Source: Distichodus sexfasciatus
Taxonomy: Eukaryota > Chordata > Actinopteri > Characiformes > Distichodontidae
Assembly (NCBI GenBank): GCA_032718565.1
Contig: JAVGVS010000863.1
Span: forward strand, 1-64,000
DNA: 64,000 nucleotides
Reading direction: 5' to 3'
Under the pieces are notes generated by a model. That model made no database searches, had not been told where the DNA came from, and worked only from the letters and a program-made list of their open reading frames with translations. Shown in pieces: positions 58,116 through 64,000 of the stretch. The position numbers and the translations under genes were made by a program. How positions within the stretch are numbered: the stretch's first letter is position 1; each line of letters begins with the position of its first letter.

Positions 58116-58191
58116 GCAGAGCAAGCAGAGAAGCGAAACATGAAAGCGATGCAGAAGTCGAGTTTTCCGGCTGGGCGAGGGAGCGAGCTGT

Positions 58192-58408
58192 CAGCCCAGC
58201 ACACAGTGCACCACACCCAGACGTGAGCTCCGCATTTAACCCATCCGTGAAGGAGCAGTGGGCAGCTAACAAGCGCCCGGGGACGAGCAGTGCTTGGGGA
58301 CCGTACCTTGCTCATGAGTACCTCAGTGGTAACTTTACCGGCCCTGGATTCGAACCCGCGAACCTTCCGTTCACGGGGCGAACGCCCTACCGTTACGCCA
58401 CCACACTG
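58192..58408 (-). mobile_element. Dispersed tRNA-type SINE, minus orientation (parent of the 15-18 kb satellite)
   Basis: In reverse complement: head GTGGTGGCGTAACGGTAGGG, B box GGTTCGAATCC, then ACCACTGAGGTACTCATGAG, GTCCCCAAGCACTG and tail TTAAATGCGGAGCTCACGTC. It keeps the part with GGGCGC and the GCTGCCCACTGCTCCTTCAC segment that the satellite units mostly lack. Confidence 0.88.
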
Positions 58409-58539
58409 TATGCGCTGGCGCTCAGATCCATGGAACGCCAAAGGTGCCACAAACCGGCGGTTACGCCCGTTTTGCGACGTGCAAAGCGGTGTTTGCCCAC
58501 AAGTTAAAAGAGCACAGCAAAAGCCATGTTTTCAACAGT

Positions 58540-59830
58540 GTAAAACGTAGAGACGGCACCGATCCCATACGTGGATCGATATCGGTCCGATAACGACTGG
58601 ATCGGGGGTTGGGCCGGATTGAGCCGATCTACGGAGCAGACCAGTAAATGCGTGCTCGCTCAATTCGTTACGCACAGGAAGCGGCGCCGCGGTAAAGTAG
58701 AGCTGAAACGGTTTTTGAATGACTTGAGTAATTCCATGACGAAATATGGTCGAGGCAATTTTTCTAGGATCGACGCTTCGTTTAATTCAACTCGTTAGAG
58801 CAGGCGCCCACACGGACACTTATTAATAGGGCTGGGTATCGTTGCTGATTTCCTGAATCGATTCCATTCGATTCACAAGATCATGATCCGATTCAATTCT
58901 CGATTCGATTCGATTTACTTAGAGATTTCTTTGCGTCAACATTAGTTTTGCTTGGTTATAAAATAACTTGTTTTAAAAGCGAAGTGTCGCCAAACATCGG
59001 TCTTTAGGCCAGACGGTGATTTGAGCGGAGCAGCTTCTCGCGTTTTTATAGCTCTCCTTGTGCGGTCGCGAGAAGTAGTGCGTAGCCGCAGGAAAAGATC
59101 GATCCACAAATTTTTGAATCGATACCGTATTTTTCGAACGAGAATCGGTATTGATCGGTGAATCAATGAGATTTTTCCCGATGTGAACTCGCCGCCGTGT
59201 TTATGAGCGCCCGCGCGAGCGCCGTTACTCGCTAAAACGCTCCAGTTCGGCCAAAACGTCCCCTTTGTTACTGACACAACGCATATTTTAGCTGATAAAT
59301 AACCACAACAACCAGCGATCCACTCACAACATAGACGTTTATTAAGATTATTCCGGAACTCGCGCCCAACGGTTTATTGCGACGCGACTCCGGGGGCGCG
59401 CCGGGGATTGTGGGAAATGTAGTTCTCTTTCAGAAAGACCAAAAGCTGCTCATTTTATGGACCAAATTGGTTCGAAATGACCCAGAACTTCAGAATTTCT
59501 TTATTTTCAATTTTATAATGTTGTAGTGTAATCAGTAAGAAAGAAGAAATATTTATATTTTTAAACAAACAATTTTTGAGAACAAATAATTTAGCATCTA
59601 CGTATGTGTGTGTAATTGTTACATGGTTTTCGGTAGGAAAACAGTTTTTAAATCAGGCGTAACAGAATCATCTGAGTCATGTATTCAGAGATTTTTAAAG
59701 AATTATTTTATGTTTTAAAAAAAAAGACTCAGAGACTGTATCGGATTTATATCGTATCAGCAGATAATTTACAATATCGGTATCGTATCGAACATAAAAA
59801 AAGTGGTATCGTGCCATCTCTAGTAAAAAT
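58540..59830 (-). mobile_element. Non-autonomous hAT element containing a nested hAT
   Basis: Outer element 58548-59822, termini TAGAGACGGCACCGATC and the complementary GGTATCGTGCCATCTCTA, flanked by GTAAAACG and GTAAAAAT (6 of 8 match). It is the reversed relative of 55709-56757 (shared AAATAATTTAGCATATACG-type and GAAGAAATATTT sequence). A second element is nested at 58826-59178. Confidence 0.82.
58826..59178 (+). mobile_element. Nested TAGGGCTGGGTATCG hAT element with BED-like remnant
   Basis: Starts TAGGGCTGGGTATCGTTGCT. Homologous to the element at 52859-53219 in the opposite orientation. The minus strand reads REAAPLKSPSGLKTDVWRHF then AFKTSYFITKQN, matching the 52993 frame at most positions but without an intact start. 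Confidence 0.75.
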
Positions 59831-60837
59831 CTGGTTTATTACAGTGCCGCAAAAATAAATCTGTGTTTTTAACAGATGAATTGGTGTAAAAAACGTTTTT
59901 CATTATCGGTACACAGGCTCGGCCGACGCCCAAAGCCCAAGTATCGGAAAAAAATCTTCCAAAAATAATGATAATACATTAATAATAACAGTAGCAATTC
60001 AGCGGAGTCCAAGCAAACGTCTCAAAAAGCAGCACAAAAGCAGTTGATGCAGTAAGCATCGGAAAAGGGATGTAGCGGGTTTTTTTGTGCCCCTAGAGAT
60101 CTGTAACTACATTAATCGCAGCAAAAATGTAAAAAAGGAGGAAATATCGAATAAAGTAAAAAGTGATAAAGAAACGTAACTTGTAACTGTTCAAATAGTA
60201 TTAGCGTCTCCAGCATTTCCCTTTTGTCTGCTGCATGTTTTCCGACACGTGCTGTCTTCTGTCCTCTGCTAGAAGTTTTGCTCAACTGTGTGGAAATGAT
60301 TTGTGTCATATTCCAAAAATATTAGGTATCATAATTGCGTTGGCTGTTTATCCACAAATGTAAATATCTATTAGAATAACAAAAGGTTCGGCACGTCGGA
60401 GAAATGAGATTTTCGCCTACTGACATTCACAAACGAATCTATTTTCTGCCGCCGAACATTACGGTCTGGGGTTCTTTGGGACGCGTGTTGTGTCTTTGTT
60501 GCCCGTAATTAGCATTCTAATATCATCATTCATCCCGGGATTGGAAATTCTCCCGGCGTCTCTCCGTGCTTTCGAAAAGTTTTCGTTGGAAAGACACTTT
60601 GCCGTCTGTGAGATCGCCGTCCTCTCGGGTCGCCTAATTACTGCTCGTGGCCCGTCTCCGCGGGAGGCCGTCGCCCTGCTGCTGTTAGAACGTGGTATTG
60701 TTTTCGGGCCGTGATTGCGAGCGTCGGCCGGGGATCACGCTGAGCTGTGGCCCGCGTCGTAGCGGATTCGACAGGCGATCAGATTAATGACTCTGACTGA
60801 AGGTTGACTTTCATTTTTCCTAATTTTAGGCACCGTC
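59831..60837. other. Gene-free stretch; unique CpG-containing segment at its end
   Basis: 59880-59960 is a hAT-like fragment (TTATCGGTACACAGGCTCGG). 60360-60830 is unique-looking, CpG-rich and free of recognised repeats, with TAATTAGCATTCTAATA at 60507. No exon motif was recognised. Confidence 0.35.
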
Positions 60838-61155
60838 TCCCCGGAGCAACTTGGGGTAAAGGGCGTTACTCAGGAACTCAATGACGGCAGTGCCGGAGGT
60901 AGAATTCCACCCCACAACCTCTTGGTTCAGGGGCGAGTGTCCTGACCACTAGACCACCACCACCACCACCACCAAATGTGACGTCTGCATTTGACCCATC
61001 TGTGAAGGAGCAGTGGGCAGCTATTTCGCCAGCGCTCTGAGCAGTGCTTGGGGACGGCACCTTGATCAGGAGTACCTCAGTAGTACCGTTACCGGTCCGG
61101 GACTTCAGCCGGTGACCTTCCGATCGCGAGGCCAATTCCCTAACCATTAGGCAAG
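60838..61155 (-). mobile_element. Two minus-strand SINE fragments joined head to tail
   Basis: 60838-60960 reads on the minus strand as the tRNA-like head seen at 13230 (GTGGTCTAGTGGTCAGGACA, AACCAAGAGGTTGTGGGG). A (CAC)n run at 60956-60973 follows. 60975-61155 is the tRNA-type SINE of the satellite family (ACTACTGAGGTACTCCTGAT, GTCCCCAAGCACTGC). Confidence 0.8.
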
Positions 61156-61893
61156 CAAATGTTGGCGTCGGCCCTCTCGTGGTATTGTGGGTTCTTGGTG
61201 CCAGACCGGGAAATTTTTGCAGTTTGTTTGAAAACGTTGCCGGCACTGTCGCAGTGGAAAAGCAGTACTAGATACAGTACTCTGAGGTTATGCAAATTTT
61301 TAGATTTCACATGAGGTACCAAAAAGCTTCCTAAACAGCTTTTTCCGAGCAGATTCTCATCTGAAATCTTTGCCGGACTTCATCCGTATTCTCGGTCGAC
61401 ACTGCGTCGGGGTTTCGGATGCCGCGCGGACGTCGGACTTTCATTTCTAAAACGCCGCTATCTCTCCCCTCGCGAACTTCTTATCCGTTGCTTTAAATGG
61501 AAGTCATTTGTCATCCGCCGGTGGCCAGAGACCGATTGCACTCTGTAAAAGAGGCTGCGATCACGGAAATCCGACTCGCTCAAGCGAAACCGTCCTCGGC
61601 GAGATGCGAGATCCTCCAAAATCGTGCTCGGGCTGTTTGCTGCCCTTAATTGCTCCTTCTTCGGGAGGGAAGGGGGGTTTCACTCAGTTCCTGTTGTTTC
61701 CTGACCGTTTTTGTGCCGAGTTTCTCCAGCTCGATGACCACTGCTTACTTGAGGTACTCACAGATTACTGCTGCTCTGTATAAAATAGATTTTGCATGTT
61801 GAGCGTTCAGGGAGAAGCCTTGTAGTGCAGAATCAGACGTTTTTGACTTGACAGGACATTTGGCGATTCATCCAGGGGTGGAACGATACATCA
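61156..61893. other. Gene-free unique stretch
   Basis: 61360-61800 is CpG-containing and unrepeated. The frame at 61508-61783 has no recognisable domain. A hAT-like terminus (GGTGGAACGATACATCAGTC) begins at 61876 and is split by the next element. Confidence 0.35.
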
Positions 61894-62763
61894 GTCTACA
61901 CTAGGGATGCACCGATTGCTATTTTCTTGGCCGATTCCGATTACCGATTACCGATTTTTTTGTAAGTGTGATCGGCCGATACTGATTTTTCCGATACCGA
62001 TTTTTTCCCCAGATAACAGAAAATTAGAGCTGCTGCGAGTAGTCGGTGAGATCGACACAAAAAAATGGGTTTCAACTTTTTTAAAACCCTAGGGTTAGCC
62101 TAAAACTCTAACCCTTTTTTAAACTTGCGCTTAATCTACCTGTCGCCGTTCCTCTTTCCACGTCATCTTTGGTTTTTCTGTAAAAACCGTCTGTAGTGTG
62201 CAGTCAATCACAAGACCAGGAGCCATCGGCCAATAGGATTCGCAGGCAGAAGCTGCCAAAACCCCGCCCCCAAACTGCCCAAACCCGCCCCCTTTCAAAC
62301 CGCGTGCGCAGAAATCTCACTCGAGCAAAAAAAAAAAGCCGCTCGTCGGTAATCTACTTCGCGCGCGAGGACATTTAATACGTCGAGAGGAAAAATACAG
62401 TTCGCGCGCAATATTATCACAACCGCCCACTTGATTCTTCATTTTGTGCTCTCGCGTTTCACATTTGCGCTCGCGACTTTGAAACTTACGCCCGCGACAT
62501 TTTTGCGGCAAACGATTTTGCGCGCTCTAGTTTTGGCGTTGATGTGACGCCATACTCACGCACCCGAAATTCATTTCGTCGCCGCACGATGTCACCCCAT
62601 TCAAAGTGAATGAGAAACGCCTCCGTTGAGCGTACACGTGAACGCTGCGCAAGATCGGTTTGAAATCGGCAATACGTGTGAGTGATCGGCCGATCACCGA
62701 TCAGGCCAAAAATCGGTCGATTCCGATCGCTGGCCGATCGATCGGTGCATCCCTAGTCTACAC
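61894..62763. mobile_element. Non-autonomous hAT element with exact 8-bp target-site duplication, nested in an older repeat
   Basis: Element 61902-62755, termini TAGGGATGCACCGATTGC and the complementary CGATCGGTGCATCCCTA. Target duplication GTCTACAC at 61894-61901 and 62756-62763. The host repeat (ACGATACATCAGTCTAC, then ACTTCGATTCAGGTATC) is a relative of 39624-39690. Confidence 0.94.
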
Positions 62764-63289
62764 AGATACTTCGATTCAGGTATCAATAAGCCCATAGCAT
62801 TGACCCATCACACATATTGTCACGTCACTTTATATTGAGGAAGAGGTCAGTTTGGACATTTAAATTTGGCCAATATTTGACTAAACAGCATAGAAAAATA
62901 ATATAGGGATGCGCGATAATATCGGAATCATATCGGAATCGGCTGATTATTGCTTTTTTTTAAAGCCATCTGCGTCGGACCGATGCTTAAATTCGCTGGA
63001 TATTTTCAGCGGATATTTATCGTACTTGGGAAAGGTAGCCCTTGTGCCAGGAATGTCCAAGGTGGGTCTTTATACGCCCCGTGCCTTCCGTTCTACAATG
63101 TACGGCATTATTTTGTGCCAAACGTTCGCCGGCAAAATCTCTCGTCTTAACGCGCTCAACTCTGCCTGCACTCGCGTCGACTTTTTAACTAAATTGCGGG
63201 TTCGTCCCGATCCGCGTACTACCACACTCAGTAGTATGGTAGGTAAGGCGCTCTTATCATACGTTTCTGCGCGGTAGTATGCGTCTCAG
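62764..63289. other. hAT-like fragment and unclassified sequence
   Basis: TAGGGATGCGCGATAATATC at 62905 is a hAT-like left terminus. A matching right terminus was not seen. The frame at 62909-63277 reads across it and has no recognisable domain. Confidence 0.4.
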
Positions 63290-63410
63290 GAAAGAGCCGG
63301 GGTTGTAGCTTAACGGCTGTCTACGCGCTAGGTAGTGCACATGGAATATCAATATACTTGGTACACTACATAGGGCGGTTTCTTAAAATGTTGTGCACTA
63401 CATAGGAAAC
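63290..63410. repeat. GTAGTGCACTACATAGG dispersed teleost repeat
   Basis: GTAGTGCACATGG near 63332, then ACACTACATAGGGCGG and GTGCACTACATAGG. Poly-C follows at about 63412-63421. Confidence 0.6.
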
Positions 63411-63526
63411 GCCCCCCCCCCACTCTGCTTTCACGCTGGCTCGATTTTGCGCTGCGTTAGAAGTGGCAGAGTTGTGACGTTACTTTCGTGGCGACATTCT
63501 AAACTTCGGCGAACGAAACAACTCGT

Positions 63527-63615
63527 CTGTAGCGGTTCTCAATCCCAGTCCTCGCGGACCACCGCTCTGCACAGGCGCGGTATTTCCTGCGCACGCGGAT
63601 CCTGCGTTGCTGAAG
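63527..63615. mobile_element. Truncated copy of the CTCAATCCCAGTCCTC MITE
   Basis: Matches the left two-thirds of the MITE at 50185-50363 (TCTCAATCCCAGTCCTCGCG, CCACCGCTCTGCAC, CGGTATTTCCTGC) and lacks the right terminal repeat. Confidence 0.8.
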
Positions 63616-63906
63616 TCTTACTACATCCCATAACTGGCTTCTCTTTCATCAAAGTAGATATGTCCCGTTGGCACCTAATCTTAACCCAGCGTATATAAAA
63701 ATGCCATCTTAAAGCGGGCCTGTCTGTTATTCCAAATAAATAACGTCCGGCCGAGCCGGAGCGCGACGGGATATTTACGCCCCTCGTCCTTCGCGGCGAC
63801 GGCTCGTGAATTATTGCATAAGTCCCCGGTTAGGATCGAGACGTCCGTCAAGAGAACAGCGCGTCGTAACGAGACATTTCGCCTTGGCTCTGCCTTTAAC
63901 CGATGC
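63616..63906. other. Gene-free CpG-containing stretch
   Basis: No repeat or exon recognised; contains GTGAATTATTGCATAA at 63807. Confidence 0.3.
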
Positions 63907-64000
63907 CGTAGGGCTGGACGATATATCGGGGGCTGCGAGATCGCGATATTTTTAACGGAAATAATACCATTGCGATACAACGCGAATGATTTTTTGTTGA
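63907..64000 (+). mobile_element. Left end of an AGGGCTGGACGATAT hAT-like element, cut by the window edge
   Basis: Starts TAGGGCTGGACGATATATCG with the terminal sequence of the family at 40451, 57428 and elsewhere. It continues beyond the window. Confidence 0.65.

Larger units (their letters stand above)
36619..64000 (+). other. Putative first intron of the IQSEC-like gene (open-ended)
   Basis: The donor GTAAGTGG at 36619 follows the coding exon in phase 2. No downstream exon with IQ, SEC7 or PH similarity was found in the remaining 27 kb, so this whole interval is most simply a single long intron filled with repeats. Long first introns are usual in this family. A different gene could lie inside, but none was recognised. 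Confidence 0.4.

Noticed and set aside
62909..63277. 122-codon + strand frame
   Set aside because: It begins inside a hAT-like terminus and shows no domain or splice context.

Overview
This is a window of vertebrate nuclear DNA, almost certainly from a teleost fish. It has sparse exons with GT/AG introns, very abundant microsatellites, tRNA-derived SINEs of the fish DANA-like kind, a Tc1 element carrying a transposase remnant, CR1/L2-like LINE remnants, and dense hAT, Harbinger-like and foldback non-autonomous transposons. An otophysan fish is plausible from the SINE type but is not proven. Nearly all long open frames here are artefacts of simple repeats (Tyr-Leu-Ser-Ile from CTAT, poly-His or poly-Ile from CAT, Ser/Leu/Pro from CT) or lie in transposons.

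Only two loci look like host genes. At 3.0-4.0 kb, three short exon-like blocks on the + strand read as a DUF4806-like domain ending in a stop codon, with one frameshift. A hAT insertion lies just upstream and a MITE begins 45 bp after the stop. At 36.3-36.6 kb, a CpG-rich 5' exon on the + strand encodes a coiled-coil N-terminus resembling the IQSEC/BRAG family of ARF guanine-nucleotide exchange factors. It ends in a strong splice donor. The remaining 27 kb to the window end contains no further recognisable exon and is probably its first intron.

Layout. 0-9 kb: foldback remnant, interstitial telomeric repeat, hAT element, DUF4806-like exons, two MITEs, LINE remnants, an intact SINE. 9-13.3 kb: 1.2 kb CTAT/GATA array, degraded SINEs and a LINE fragment. 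15.3-18 kb: a tRNA-derived SINE amplified into a tandem satellite of about 17 units. 18.5-19.5 kb: polypyrimidine tract. 22.7-23.5 kb: Tc1 element with a nested foldback. 24.5-25.4 kb: CAT trinucleotide array. 26.8-31 kb: degenerate TTAGGG-like arrays. 31-36 kb: mostly unique, ending in a cluster of alternating direct and inverted repeats. 36.3-39.4 kb: IQSEC-like exon followed by two tandem arrays. 40.4-64 kb: a mosaic of hAT elements, several with exact 8-bp target-site duplications, nested in each other; two families keep pieces of BED-type zinc-finger coding sequence.

No operon, CRISPR array, tRNA gene or rRNA gene was found. All calls are by eye. Family names of repeats are inferred from termini, target-site duplications and remembered motifs, without database comparison.
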